A stretch of 64,000 nucleotides of DNA from Salvator merianae (taxonomy: Eukaryota; Chordata; Lepidosauria; Squamata; Teiidae). Below the pieces are notes generated by a model. The model was not told where the DNA came from. It ran no database searches and worked only from the letters and a program-made list of their open reading frames with translations. Position 1 is the first letter of the stretch. Each line of letters starts with the position of its first letter. Position numbers and translations under genes: made by a program. Below are positions 49,458 to 61,019 of this stretch, one piece after another. Where the stretch lies: positions 72,213,447 through 72,277,446 of the forward strand of contig QVOM02000042.1 in the NCBI GenBank assembly GCA_003586115.2, in the 5' to 3' direction.

Positions 49458-49465
49458 CTCTAGAG

Positions 49466-51199
49466 TAGTAAAAGCGAAACTTTAAATAGAGGTGGTTCAG
49501 TTTTCCAGACAGTCTTTAGAAAGAGGGATGACCCACACTCTCCAGAGATAGTCAAGACCTATCATAATGTTTATCTTACCATCACTGAAAGCCTTGTCAG
49601 TACTCAGCTAACAAAGTGATCTGAAGGGATATAAAATTCCCTTCCAGAATCAACAGTTATACACTGTCTTTTCAGAATGGGCATGAAATCATATGCATAT
49701 ATTTCACCAAATGGATATGAAATATGTACTGAGTTTTTCATTACTTCATTTCCAAATATCTTGGAATTGTAAACATTTTTAATCACGTCTTGATTAAAAT
49801 CAGAGTCACAAGGACCTAGCTAAAGTTGCTTCTAGAGCCATCTCTACTCTATAGCAAGCAACCTCTGTAAGAATTTGAAGTGTGTGTGTGAGAGAGAAAG
49901 GTGGGGGGGATGGAGGGAGATGGAGAAAGATTTAATGAGTGTGTTTTCTAAATCATCTTCTGTAGATAGTACAGTCAGATTTCTCCAATCTCTTTTCTTT
50001 TTTAGAAAAAAAAAGAATAGGTTGAATTCTTGATTTTCCTTTACCACAGATTTTTAGAACAAGTTTCAGGAAAGTAATCTCTTTCAGATACAGTTATCCA
50101 GGAAATAAATGACTATTTTTCACTATAGTATCATATTTGAATCCTGCTTTTTATCTATTATATAAACAGGTTTGGGCATTTCAATTTCTGCTGGGATTCA
50201 GGCTTAAAAGCTGTGCTTGTTTAAGGCAGCATATTTAACTGCCAAAGAAGAACAGCACTTCCTAACATTCTGTCATTCTAAAAATGTGTTTTTCTAATCA
50301 AGGGAGATCTTCATGGTACAGATCAAATATATTCCAGGCAAACCTCATTATATAACCCAACCCCCTAAGGCCATTATGTGCTCGTTTGTTCACTGGACTG
50401 AATCTCATGTGAGTACACAAACAATCACAGCCTTGTAATATTTGGCTTACAATTTTTTCTGCTTTGTACCCTGGCTCCACCCCTATAAACTGCCAACCAG
50501 GCCATATGAATTGAATTCATATGCCACAGCCTTAGTGATATTTATTTCTTGTACTTTGATACTTGTATCATGTCCTTTACTCATCATGGAACACAAGGCA
50601 GAATTCTCATGGTGTCCAAACAATAACTTCCAGCAAAGCTAGGTTAAACAGAGTTAATAAAAACAGTACTTGGCCTTCCACCAGTGACACCACTGATTTC
50701 ACTCATGTGCCCACCACTTCTCAAAGGCCATGAGCCATTACTAGTCACTAGAGTAGGAGAGTGTTTAGCTCAGTATCAAACCTCACCAGTTTGGTAGAGT
50801 TCATTCTTGAGCAAAACTCTGCAAATGAGGAAATAGTTTTAAATCACTTATTGAAAACACTCTCAATGGCAATAGATGGCACTGTTTCAAGACAGCTGAC
50901 CCCTGCTGACCTGCAGGGAGATTCAGCACTGAACTCAACTCTCCTCCAGCACACCTCTACTAGTTGCACACAGTTTACAGTTTGTAAGGACTGGTCTATT
51001 GTACTGCATTTTAAAAGTAAGGGTTTCACACTTCAAAAGGTTAATTTGCCCAGAATGTAGCTGGCTAAATAATCTAATCTCACTTTTGAATATCTGAACT
51101 GGTCACCACCAGATTTCTATGCTCAGTTTTCTACTCCAGAATCCTCACCTTTATGGACTCATAATTTTATGGTTCACAACCTACATTTTTGATGGTCAG
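49466..51199. other. SLC44A1 intron, nothing recognised
   Basis: A short GT/GA-rich tract at 49880-49925 is the only simple repeat. An open stretch at 50761-51060 is not similar to any protein I know. Confidence 0.45.
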
Positions 51200-52400
51200 A
51201 TCTATAAAAAGATAGGAGGAACCTGACTGGGATTTTCTAATTCAGGTTTCAAATCAGACGCAATAATGCAACAGCTGGAAGCAGTAGGTCTTCCACTTAA
51301 TAAACCAAAAGTATGAATCAGTTATGTTGATGATCTATGCATCATACTTTAAACAAGGCCAACTAGAATATGCACATGTGCCAATAAATGACACATTCAG
51401 TGGAATAAAATTCACAAAAGAAGAAAACAACGCCTACACTTCCTTGACATACTCCTAAACAGATTATGCAATGGAAAACTTCATACTCGTCCATCAAGCC
51501 CATGAGAAGCAAGTCCTCAGCTACAGAAACAAACCCACTGCACACAAAAAGAGCTGCATAAAACCTCTATTCAGACAAGCAGTACCTGAGTACACCAGAT
51601 GGCAGACAGATTAGTTTCACAAAATCTTCCAATAAAATGGATACTTATGCAACTTCATAAAAAAGTATTTATCCAAAATAGAAGAGCACAACTAGCATAA
51701 TCTACTAAAATAATTACTCTTCCTTACATCAAACTTGTCACATAAACCACCAACAAACTATTATATTTGTGTCACACAAACTGACCGAATGCCTTCAAAA
51801 CATATTAAACAAACACAAAGACCCAGAACCCAAAAAAGACAAAACTGGAGTGGCCTACAAAATAAAATGCCAAGACTGTGAACACTACTACATAGGACAA
51901 ATTAGCAGAGTGCATCCACAACACCAGCTAGATGTAAAAAGACATGGTAAGAAATCTTTAGTTGCTCCACATGGATGAAAATAACCACAAGTTATTTCTA
52001 CAAGTAACTGTAGAAATATTTTAACAGGCCAAATCAAAGAAAGTAAGAGTATTTTTAGAAGTCTGGCATTCTAACAAATTAGCTATCAACAGATACATAG
52101 ACATAATCTATGGACTACTCAAAAGCAGCAACTCAAAACTCCAAGCAGGAAAAGGTTTTAGGAATGACCAAAGAGAAGAGTAGCCAGGAATCTAACAAAA
52201 GATTAGCATCATCTTTACTCAAATCTTCCCTACAGTTTACCAGCACTTAAGCAAAGAGGAAGTCACTCAACAAGGAATGATTTGCACTTCAGCTCAAGGA
52301 AGCACAACCTCCAAAGACAATCCATCCTCAAGAGAGATCAGCACTTCAACTTAAGATAACCAGTAGAGAAAACCTCCAACTGAACAGAAAGCTGTCATTA
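51200..52400 (+). mobile_element. Penelope-like retroelement fragment with GIY-YIG domain
   Basis: The reverse transcriptase end is degraded but recognisable: a YVDDLC-like catalytic box near 51318, then HKRRKQRLHFLDILLN (about 51412) and AHKKSCIKPLFRQAVPEY (about 51540). Then a GIY-YIG endonuclease begins GVAYKIKCQDCEHYYIGQIS (about 51847), with GVAY standing for GIY and YYIG for YIG, continuing to HGKKSLVAPHG. A reverse transcriptase followed by GIY-YIG is the defining layout of canonical Penelope-like elements. Stops interrupt the RT part. Confidence 0.8.
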
Positions 52401-53267
52401 AGGAAAAGCTACCACCAGGAAAAAAAAACACCACCTAAAAGAAACAAAAAGTTACTACCAAAGAAGACAGGATTCCCCAGTCACATGTGATTTACCAAAC
52501 ACATGCAGGAACAAAAGGATTGGCTGCTATATATTCCCACACCAGCCAAGAAAGAAAATTTATATTACTACCTAGTATAAATTTATGATGCTACCTACCC
52601 TGGTGACAAAATGTCTCCTGAAAGAATATTGGACTTGGAAAACTCCTACAATGCAGGATTCTAACCTCGAGTTACAGATTTTTACTACTATAGTAATATA
52701 AAACTCTAAATGACTGAAATCGAGATTACCTAAGAAATACCTCCTCTCATATCACCCCTACCCTAAGTCCTGACAAAGAAGCTCCTTTCCAGCACCTTGA
52801 CATAGACCAATGTTTGGTTATTCATCATGCACTGGAAATTATTTTTTGTTTTTCCCTGTCCACAATCCCCAAGTGTCAGAAGTTTTCCTTACTGAAAGAT
52901 TTGGTTGGGTTAGAGCCCCTAGTTTTTTACCTCTATTCAGATGAGCATATAATTAATGTTGTTTTTTTGAATGGACTATTATTTTTATTATTTGCCATGC
53001 CGTTTCTGTTTCCTTATATTAATTGTTTAACAGCTGCTTGAACTGTATTACTTGAATGTTGTTAAACATTTTGAGCACTGCTCTGGCCAAGTAATAAATA
53101 ATCGACTTAGCCGCTCTTGGCATAAAAGCAAAAGTCTGTGCATAAAGTATTACCCCTGTGGCTGCATGTGAATGTGAGCATCTGTTTTTAGCACAAAATA
53201 TATAGTCCCTCAAGTTCAAGTGAAGACAAAGCATTTAAGGAAAGTTCTCAGCGTTTCTTTGCTCTAC
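52401..53267. other. SLC44A1 intron, probably tail of the Penelope-like element then unique sequence
   Basis: Low-complexity A-rich sequence with many ACCA and AAGA units up to about 52500, then nothing recognised before the exon. Confidence 0.4.
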
Positions 53268-53405
53268 CTTTCCTAGAAAAAGCATGAAATCTCCCACTGT
53301 GTTTATGGCAGCCACTCGCAAAGCATTCTCCACTAGTATCACAAAGGCATCCTTTGCTGAGGTGCAGAAGTTGGTACTGTTGATAGCTGTGGCTGTATAC
53401 GCATT
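53268..53405 (-). CDS. SLC44A1: SLC44A1 internal coding exon (window exon 6)
   Basis: The exon is 46 codons in phase 0, [14 protein letters not shown] through GDFMLFLGK. In the family this is a loop containing NAY and the start of a re-entrant or membrane segment ([27 protein letters not shown]). The acceptor is preceded by a CTTTCTTTTTCCAG tract. The donor is GTAGAG, weaker than the others but it keeps the frame into the exon at 48327 (ILIVCSTG). There are no internal stops. Confidence 0.95.
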
Positions 53406-54369
53406 CTGGAAAAAGAAAGGCAGATTTCATTAGTCAGATTCTATTCCAATTGAATCTCACTGCTCAACTCAGACTATTACACTTATTAAAGCCATGTTCC
53501 TATTAGTCATTGCCAGAGCAAAGAGGGAAGTTTTGTTCATGACTAATAAACAGAGCAAAAAGATATTCCACATACATTGAACTAGGGGACAGGAATAAAG
53601 AAAATAATTTCATATTTGCCCTTTCTTCCGATGGAGTTCAGCAGAATACAATGTACAAAGTGTTTCTATCAGTTATTCCCAAATAGTCTTCTGCCCTCAC
53701 AAACCCATGTTTCTGTATTGGCTCTCTAAAATAAGACAGGAAAGTTTTATAAATCTTCCTAGGTTTCCAGATCCTAATGTATCAGGAAAAATCACATTTT
53801 TTATACTGAATTTTCAAATATCTGATTCTTTTTTAATCTGTGATTTTAAAGCAGATGCAAAATATTTCAGAGAGGATAAAAGAGAATGAAGGCATTGGAG
53901 TTAATGTCTGCAAGGTCTTCTAAACTTTTAGATTCCTAAAAGTGGTATAGAACAGCTTTTACCCACACAGGTTACTCAGAATTTGGTTTCATTAGACATG
54001 AGTTTTCCTTATTCATAGTTGACAAAATACACATCATGATGCATGCATTTCAATTAGTTCCAAACTACAGTAAGGCCCTGCCTAACTCAACTCTGGCTAG
54101 TGCAGATTCAATATATTGTGAAGAGTAACTGAGACCTGGCCCTGTGTAAAGCATTTCCTGGCCTGTGTAAAGAGTTTTTGCACTGCCAAGGACAGATCAA
54201 AAGTGAGGCCTACATCATGCTGGGGCCTTCTTCCCCATGCAGCAGCCATTTTCTCACTTGTCTTTTGACAGTGAGAAAGGTGCCTGGTCTGGCTCCTTTT
54301 TGCTAAACAAGTTCCAAGTGTGATGTTAGTGAATTTTGACTGTTTGGGGGTTTGTTTCACCTGGGTTTT

Positions 54370-54540
54370 AAGTGGGTTTGAGTGCTTTGAGGTGTCTTTG
54401 AGTGTGGAGCGGGGTGTGTGGAGTGGTGCTGGTAATTGGTGTATGCGTTTTTGTGAGTTTTGAATGCTTTCTGAGAGGTTTTGGTGAGTTCTGATTGAGT
54501 GGTTTTGTGTGCTTCTGAGTGCTTTTGCTTCTGTATATTA
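54370..54540. repeat. Degenerate GT-rich tandem repeat
   Basis: Repeating variants of GAGTGCTTTT and GTGTTTGTGAG; probably an internal minisatellite of the Tigger element. Confidence 0.5.
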
Positions 54541-54544
54541 TATC

Positions 54545-54800
54545 TGTAGGCAATGGCAAATCACTTCTATATCTCTGCCAAGAAAACTGCATAGAGGTGC
54601 CCACGGAATCTGGGAGTGGCTGGAGCTCAGTGGTACAGCAAACTGCCTGGAAAGCAGAGGGCCACAGGTGTGATTCCCACCCTCTTCCCAGAAGTAGGCA
54701 ATGGCAAACCCCCTTTTGTATTTCTGACAAGAAAACTGCAAGGAGGTGCCCTTAGAGGTGCCCATGCAGCCAATCAGGAGTCAATCACAAGTTGATGGTA
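54545..54800 (+). mobile_element. Two adjacent Sauria-type SINE copies
   Basis: A partial body (GTAGGCAATGGCAAATCAC, CCAAGAAAACTGCATAGAGG) is followed directly by a second copy with the tRNA-like head GGAGCTCAGTGGTACAGCA, a box B-like GTGATTCCC, the body AGTAGGCAATGGCAAACCC and a diverged tail. Both are in plus orientation inside the Tigger element. Confidence 0.8.
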
Positions 54801-55333
54801 CCCAACAGCAAAGTGCATCTGTACTGTGGTTGGTGATTGAGTGATTAGGTTTCTTAGTGAGGGCAGAATGCTTTTGGGTGAAGAGGAGAAAGGTTGCGTT
54901 ATCCTCTGAGGTAAAAATCAAAGTGTTGGACCAGCTGAAAGAAGGTAGGCATTTCACAACTGTTGGAAGAATCTTTGGTGTGTAAGGAGTCCACCATTAG
55001 AACCATTATTTTTTTTTTAAAAGGTGCCATTTATGCCAACATTGCCAGCAGTGCTTCACTCTCCACTGTATGGTGTTTCAAATCCAGGGACCCCATGCCC
55101 ATGAAGACAGAGAAGGCACTTAACATTTGGATGGAGGGCCAGGCACAAAAGAAATGCCCTTGAGCAGGCAGACGATCTGTAGGAAAGTAAAACAGATTTT
55201 CAACCAGCTCATCAAAAGTTCTGAGCCCAGGCAGTTTCCAGGCCAGCCATGGCTGGTTCCAGAGGTTCAAAAAATGTTTCAACTTCCATAATGTGATAAG
55301 TCCATACAAAAACCTGCAATACAGCTGGATGTA

Positions 55334-55690
55334 ACATAAGAGGAACCCTGCTGGATCAAGCCACAGCCCATCTAGTTCAGCATCTTGTCTCATACAATGG
55401 CCTAATGGCATCTGGGCATTCTCAAGTAGAAGATGAAGGCAAAACCTTCATTTGTTCCCAACTCTCTTCTGTTGGGAACAAATGAAGGCATCCTGCCTGT
55501 CTCTCCAATCTGGAGTTAGCACCTAGGCATTGATTCTAATAACCATTGATACACTTGACTTCCATGAATTTGTCTAACCCTTTCTTAAAATTATCCAGGT
55601 TAGTTGCTGTCACCACCAATTCTGGTAGCAAATTTCATAGATTGATGACCTGCTGGGTGGAAAAATATTTCTCTTTGCTTGTGCTAGAAG
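55334..55690 (-). mobile_element. CR1-like LINE 3' end inserted in Tigger element
   Basis: ACATAAGAGGAACCCTGCTGG, CCCATCTAGTTCAGCATC, TGATTCTAATAACCATTGATAC and AGCAAATTTCATAGATTGATG in order: the complement of a CR1-like tail that extends further 5' than most copies here. An internal AACAAATGAAGG repeat at about 55440-55480 looks like a small inverted duplication. Confidence 0.85.
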
Positions 55691-56099
55691 ACCCAGCAGC
55701 CCACACAGCACGTCTTCTTTAAAGTGATAAAAAGGCCTAGGAGCTCAGTAGAGCTTGAAGACCAGTCAAAACCATTGAGGATTTCTGCAAGGCAACCAGA
55801 AACCAGGGACTCATCCAATAATTCCTGCCCAAGCTCAGAGGAGGAGGAAGGGAAGGAGAAGGAGATGCAGGAGTAGGGCTACTCTTTTCTCCATGTGCTG
55901 TACCTGGCTATGAAGGCAAACTGGAGTGGGCACCACCTTCTCTGCTGCCATGAGCACCTTGGGAAACTTCATGCTCTGGAGCTCAAGGGCTCTTCAGCCC
56001 CCTCCCATTGTGCTCACATTCTATATAAGAAGACATCAAAAGTAGGAGATTTCTTTTTGACCAGGTTTTGGGCTGTGGAAATGCATCCTGTTTTGCAAT

Positions 56100-56530
56100 C
56101 AGTGAGTTCAGCACTACAGAATGTGAGACATGCTTTTCTGGATGTGGGAAGTGGGCATTCCACATGGGAACAGAGCGCTCAGCATTGCAGAATGTGCAAC
56201 AACGTTGTCTGGATGTGGAAAGTTGGCATTTCATGTGGTTTGGTGAGCTGAGCACTGCAGAATGTGAGACACACTTTTCTGGATATGGGAAGAGGGCATT
56301 CTATGTAGGGCCAGTGTGCACAACATAGCATAGCATGAACCAACCCAGTGTGGATGTGGGAGGTTGGAATTCCAAACTACATTGGTGAGTTCAGCACTGC
56401 ATATGGGATAAGTGTGCTCAGCATTGCAGAATGTGAAACAATGTTTGGATGTGGGAGGTTGGTATTCCATGTGGCGTCAGTGGGTTCAGCACTGAAAACT
56501 ATGAAAACTCTTATTTGGATGGGAGGACAG
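56100..56530. repeat. Decayed minisatellite, unit about 65-75 bp
   Basis: Six to seven units begin near 56101, 56175, 56242, 56311, 56383, 56408 and 56476. The core is GAGTTCAGCACTGCAGAATG, then TCTGGATGTGGGAAG and GGCATTCCATGTGG. It immediately follows the Tigger transposase remnant and may be part of that element. Confidence 0.75.
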
Positions 56531-56639
56531 AATCCTGTCAGTCCTCTGTTCTGCACTGCAGTCTATAAAAAACTTTGGGTGAGAGCATCTTGGCTGTCAT
56601 TTGTATGGTAGAAGTTTCAGGTATGGCATTGCCCCCCTG

Positions 56640-57498
56640 GGCTGTTCCCTTTGGAATGCAGGTTCCCTTCCTCCATTGACTTGCATTGGGAGCCCCTCCC
56701 CATTCAAGACAGTATAACTTTGGACAGAGCCCATCCACCACTATGTAACTCTATGGAGGATTTTGCCTTTGTTCTCCTTACCCCTGGATTTACATTGCTT
56801 CTCTAATGCATTTTTGAATAAAGCAACAATTTGCCAGACTGGGACCCTCACATTAGACGAGTCCTTTCTGCATTTGTGTATCCACATTGTCTGTTCCTAG
56901 CTCCCTCACTATTTTGCCAAAATAGATGAGTTACAAATATACAGATCTGAGAAAGAGAGCGTGCAAGATTAAATAAGATTAGTCTCAAAATCTGTGCGTG
57001 TGCATGTGTAAAACTCAACACAAGCTCAAAGATAATCTTTTAAAAATAGCTATGTTACAACGTCCAGCGCAGTTCACAGGAGTAGCTCTCAAAAAGGTCC
57101 ATACAATAATGCATGTTCTCTTTCCAAAATACAAGATGCTTATGTACAAAAATAGTTAGGTTTCCATTCTTGCTGCAATAAGCATACACGGTAATGGGCT
57201 CATGCTCAATCATTCTGCAAATTTTTTGTCAGTGCTGAAATAAGATAAGCACCACAGCGGTTTCTCATCTGAAACATATGACTCACTCTTATTTACAGCC
57301 ACAGACCTTCTGAAGAGTTACAAAGCACCTTAACATCAGCAAGGGCTTTATGTCTGCAGGATAAAACACACATTCAAAATGTTAAAATATAAACTGGCAA
57401 CCTAAGGGGAAATACATCATCTTCCAGCACAAGCTTACTTTTAAAATGGGTTGAGGTTAGACATTGAAACACAGGATGAGAACAAAGTAAAAACTTAC
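56640..57498. other. SLC44A1 intron, end of Tigger-associated sequence then nothing recognised
   Basis: TCCATTGACTTGCATTGGGAG near 56672 echoes ATTGACTTGCATTG repeats at 38985-39000. AATAAAGCAACAATTTGCC near 56818 could be an element's poly(A) signal. No exon until 57499. Confidence 0.4.
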
Positions 57499-57582
57499 CT
57501 GATTTAAGTAAGTCAGGCACTTTTCTAAACACCAAAGGCAGCAAATGCAGGCTTTCAGAATACATCGAGCGCAGGCATTTTC
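57499..57582 (-). CDS. SLC44A1: SLC44A1 short cysteine-rich coding exon (window exon 5)
   Basis: This 84-base exon is exactly 28 codons, in phase 0 at both ends. It begins [15 protein letters not shown] and ends [11 protein letters not shown]. The dense cysteines (eight in 28 residues) and the WCLEKCL motif are characteristic of SLC44 proteins in this position. The acceptor is CCATAG and the donor is GTAAGT. Because it is symmetric, skipping it would keep the frame, but nothing in the sequence shows that this happens. Confidence 0.95.
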
Positions 57583-58685
57583 CTATGGTAGAAAGGAACC
57601 ATTAAAAAAGTTACTGCTAGGATGGTAGAAAAGGCTATCTCCCTGTACAGCCTAGTCTGCAAGATACAGTTTGTACTGACTTTGTAGGAGCTGCTGCAGG
57701 ACGATCATAGGTACCTGGAGTGCCTAGTGCATCTTAGTTTTACTCATTCACAATAAATATTTGAGGTGAACACTTGTGACAACTAATTCAGACAGATGAA
57801 AACATGGCAGGCCAAGTACTCTAACTGCTTACCAAACCCAGCCTCTGGTTGTAAACCAGCAGAGGAAAATTTATATAGTAATATAAGTGGCTGCTCTTCA
57901 TGGATTCAGACGAGCGGTATTTTTTCCAGCTTATTCATTTGGCCAGCAGCCAAGAAGTCCCAATATTTATTAGGCTGAATAAAAAAACTACTGCTGTAAT
58001 GTAGACTTAACACCCACAAAGAAATGCTGCCAAATGCTTTGCTTATGTATGGTCTGAAACGCCTGCAGTACAGAAAAGGACATTTATGTTCTTTATTGGT
58101 ACTCAAAACGATTAGCTGTTGTTATACTCAAACTTCATTTTGGAACTTCACTGAGATACAGTGGCTTCTTTTTGAAAAATAAGAAAAGAAACAGAGTTGC
58201 TACCAATGTTCGGTCAGTTATACTCTGAAGATAATATGAAATCTAAAAACTTGCAGTTAAATCAACAAAACCACTATATTTTCTTCCCTGACTCCACACT
58301 GTCCTTAAATGGTTACTGCTGCACAAAAAAGTCTGTTTTCACCTGTGAAGGAAAATGGGCAGTTCTCCTATACAGTATTGAAATTTGTCTTTTCTATGGT
58401 TCCAGAATCTGATTTCAAACATTATAGACAAATCAATGGTCCATATGGAAACTGATTGCTCCTACCTCCAGGTTTAGGAACAACATGCCCAACATCAGTT
58501 ATTGGAAACCAGTTAGCATGAAAAAAAACTTTGGCCCTCAGCTTCTGTCTATGAGTTTTCAAAGTTAATGCTGGGCTAGAAAGGCCTTTGGCCTGAGGTA
58601 CATGGACTATTTTATATGCTATTTAAATTTTTCATTGATCTTTCTCATGAACATCTTCATTTATTTACTTCAATGTTTTCCTTAC

Positions 58686-58842
58686 TTTTCCTTTGACTTG
58701 GGTGTGAATATACATGAGTATCATTCGTGGAATCTTCACTAAGGTAATAATGAAGGATCCTTTAGCCACAGTTCCGAGATGGTAACAGATCAAACGATTG
58801 ACAGATGCCAGAATAGGTGTGAATGGCAGATTCCTTTTCTCT
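58686..58842 (-). CDS. SLC44A1: SLC44A1 internal coding exon (window exon 4)
   Basis: One base completes Arg, then 52 codons run [17 protein letters not shown] to [10 protein letters not shown]. It covers the cytoplasmic stretch with NLPFTPI and HLGTVAKGS, a CTL family signature, and the hydrophobic [17 protein letters not shown] segment. The acceptor is CCACAG with a C/T-rich tract, and the donor is GTAAGG. The residue before YHLGTVAKG is Cys (TGT); as I remember the mammalian proteins it is Arg. A CpG-rich foldback MITE ends about 90 bp upstream of the acceptor. Confidence 0.96.
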
Positions 58843-58930
58843 CTGTGGAGGGAAGGAAATATAAAACCCAGTGGTAAACAGACAGCAGCATCAAGCAAAA
58901 GTAGGTAATGGGCAGCGCCAGCTGCTGGCG

Positions 58931-59088
58931 TAAGCCCAGGTGTTCATGCCCCGCGCAAAGTGTACCATGGCTGTTCGTGGGGCCTCCGTACTGCTGCAAC
59001 TAGGTGATCTGCTGTGACAGTATGGAGGTACGCAGGCCCTGCGAACACCCATGGTGCGCTTTATGCGGGATGCGAACACCTGGGCTTA
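58931..59088. mobile_element. CpG-rich foldback MITE near SLC44A1 exon
   Basis: The left arm, TAAGCCCAGGTGTTCATGCC continuing to CCTCCGTACTG, pairs with the right arm over about 70 bases with few mismatches; the right arm ends ACACCTGGGCTTA. It is rich in undecayed CpG (GCGCAAAG, TGCGAACACC), suggesting recent origin. It lies about 90 bp upstream of the acceptor at 58842. Confidence 0.85.
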
Positions 59089-59998
59089 AAGCTGGTGGCC
59101 GCCACTGATAATTGATGTGTTATTCAGTGACCATCTTGAGATGTGAAGGTCACTGTGAATGTATACTTTAGGAGGCCACCAGCCCTGTAAATATCTAGCC
59201 CTTGCAATGGAATTCTGAACAATATCTAAGAGGATGAGATTAAAAATCGTGGAAATGAACTACCTGCATTTGCAATCAAGGAAGCAACACAGTTTAATAT
59301 TACAGAAGTTACATTGACAAAGACTGTGTCCACATGGGCACTCTAAGGCACACGCTCTCAACCCAGAAGCAGGATATCCAAATATCTGGGCAGTACATTT
59401 ATGTTCACCCACCACCAACTAGATCCTGGGTTGCCCTCATTATCCCAGAGGTCAACATGCCTGTCACGTGCTTTCAATAAGTCTCAGAGCAGTGCATGCC
59501 AGCTAATCTGCTCCTCCCCCAGGTGGATGGATGGAGAAGGAAGAAGTCAACGTGCCATTATAATTTCCACCAAGGCTGCTTTTGTGCAGACCAAGAATGA
59601 GTGACTTTCATAGGCATTTCCATTCCAGTGCAAAAGCAGTCTGGGCAGAAACCTCATTGCTACAAGAGGAAATCTCCACACAAGGGAAGTTTTTGGAGCC
59701 AGAAGCTGTCATGAGACATTTGACATATGTTCACATGGCTCCTGGCCAGCAGGGCCTCATGCTTCCCTCATGAGGATGTAGCTGAAGATTCTGTTTACTG
59801 CATCTTAGGTTACAAACAAGTGAACTGCCTTGCAGTAGATGCCTTCCTCACAGTTCAAAGGCAACCAGAACACATTAACTGAGGATCTGCCTTTGAGATT
59901 CATCCTTTCATCTCATTATACTATCTGACTGGTTTTTTGTTCTTTGGCGATTTTAAAGCCTTAGCCTCTCATGGCTAAACTGCCCCTCCGTCTCTCAC

Positions 59999-60164
59999 CT
60001 TGTAAAATAGTATGTCACAACAGCTCCAGCAACAGTCATCTGCTGACAGGCTAAGATGAATTCACTGATCCAAACTAACCCCACAACATGATACCACCAC
60101 ATATATCTCAGTGGGCCTGCAACTCGGAACTCCACTAAGCCCTGTTCATTTTGGACAGGGCTAC
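59999..60164 (-). CDS. SLC44A1: SLC44A1 internal coding exon (window exon 3)
   Basis: The exon supplies 54 codons, [12 protein letters not shown] through VVTYYFT, flanked by two bases of a split Gly and two of a split Arg. It contains the extracellular loop after GTTG, then the hydrophobic block [21 protein letters not shown] and the [14 protein letters not shown] motif, among the best conserved parts of the SLC44 family. The acceptor is TTCTAG and the donor is GTGAGA. The split codon AG|A gives Arg at the junction with the exon at 58842. No frameshift or stop is present. Confidence 0.96.
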
Positions 60165-61019
60165 CTAGAAGTAAAAACAAAATGAATAAAGGAAGATATT
60201 AAAAATATTATTGGTCCAAATCACAATAATACACTTTTAATTCTCTCATCATCACCATGTGAGGTAACTATTGTAGCTATTTTATTATCTCTCTCTCTAC
60301 ACACAAATACAGAAAGAACACAAATACAACATTTTAAGATTTTCCAAAAATCAAAAATAACAACAGAGTATTAGCCTTCAGTTGCTTCTACCCTTCCTCT
60401 ACACAAGAGAAACACCATGGGAGAAAACCAGAATGCATCAGCAATGGAACTCTTTCAAGACAGTATCCTACAACTGTGTGGCCCCAACCAAAAACCTTCT
60501 TTCCAAAATCTCCTTCCACTCTTAAATGAAGAAATAGCCATTGATAATTTATATGTTCAAATTAAGCATTTGATGACAAATTGAACACTAGAAGTATTTG
60601 ATGAGCTGTTCTAAGAACAGTTTGAAGTCCTTCTGCCTTTTAAAAGGCCTATCCCTGTTCTCAGTCACCAATAGGTGATATATTGTCACCTGTTGGTTAT
60701 TGTGTTGCCTTTTGCAATCGATTGATTCAAGCCCTGGATTTAAATATCTTTCTTGCTGCCAAATTTGAAGCAAGAGCTCCTTGTAGTTGAATATTTTCAA
60801 AGTTTGAAAGCAAATGTTTTCCTGTCATCTAATGGAGAAATAAAGGAGGAAAAATAGAACTCTGTTACAATAATGATAACCTCTGTACCACAACAATGAT
60901 AGAAAGAAAGTGCAAAGTCCATCTTGATGCAAATCATCTAGATTTGGCAGAAAGAAGCTACATGGTGTAGTCCTTCTAACACTCCCTTCCTCCTCATAAA
61001 TGGACCTCATGGCTCAAAG

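Larger units (their letters stand above)
54078..56060 (+). mobile_element. Tigger/pogo-type DNA transposon, disrupted
   Basis: The start, ACAGTAAGGCCCTGCCTAACTC, resembles a Tigger terminus. A decayed CENP-B-like DNA-binding region gives CKESTIRTI (about 54984), then SRDPMPMKTEKALNIWMEGQ (about 55080-55140) and ASHGWFQRFKKCFNFHNV (about 55243-55300), diagnostic for Tigger/pogo transposases. After an inserted CR1-like tail (55334-55690) the frame resumes with HLGKLHALELKGSSAPS near 55940. Stops and shifts are frequent. Two SINE copies sit in the 5' part. The 3' end may lie beyond the minisatellite at 56100. Confidence 0.75.

Noticed and set aside
50761..51060. 99-codon plus-strand open frame in an SLC44A1 intron
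   Set aside because: No similarity I recognise, overlapped by an open frame on the other strand, and no splice signals that make it part of a gene.
56100..56530. CRISPR-like array, because of regularly spaced repeats
   Set aside because: The repeats are diverged, contiguous and without unique spacers. The locus is an intron in a vertebrate genome, so it is a minisatellite.
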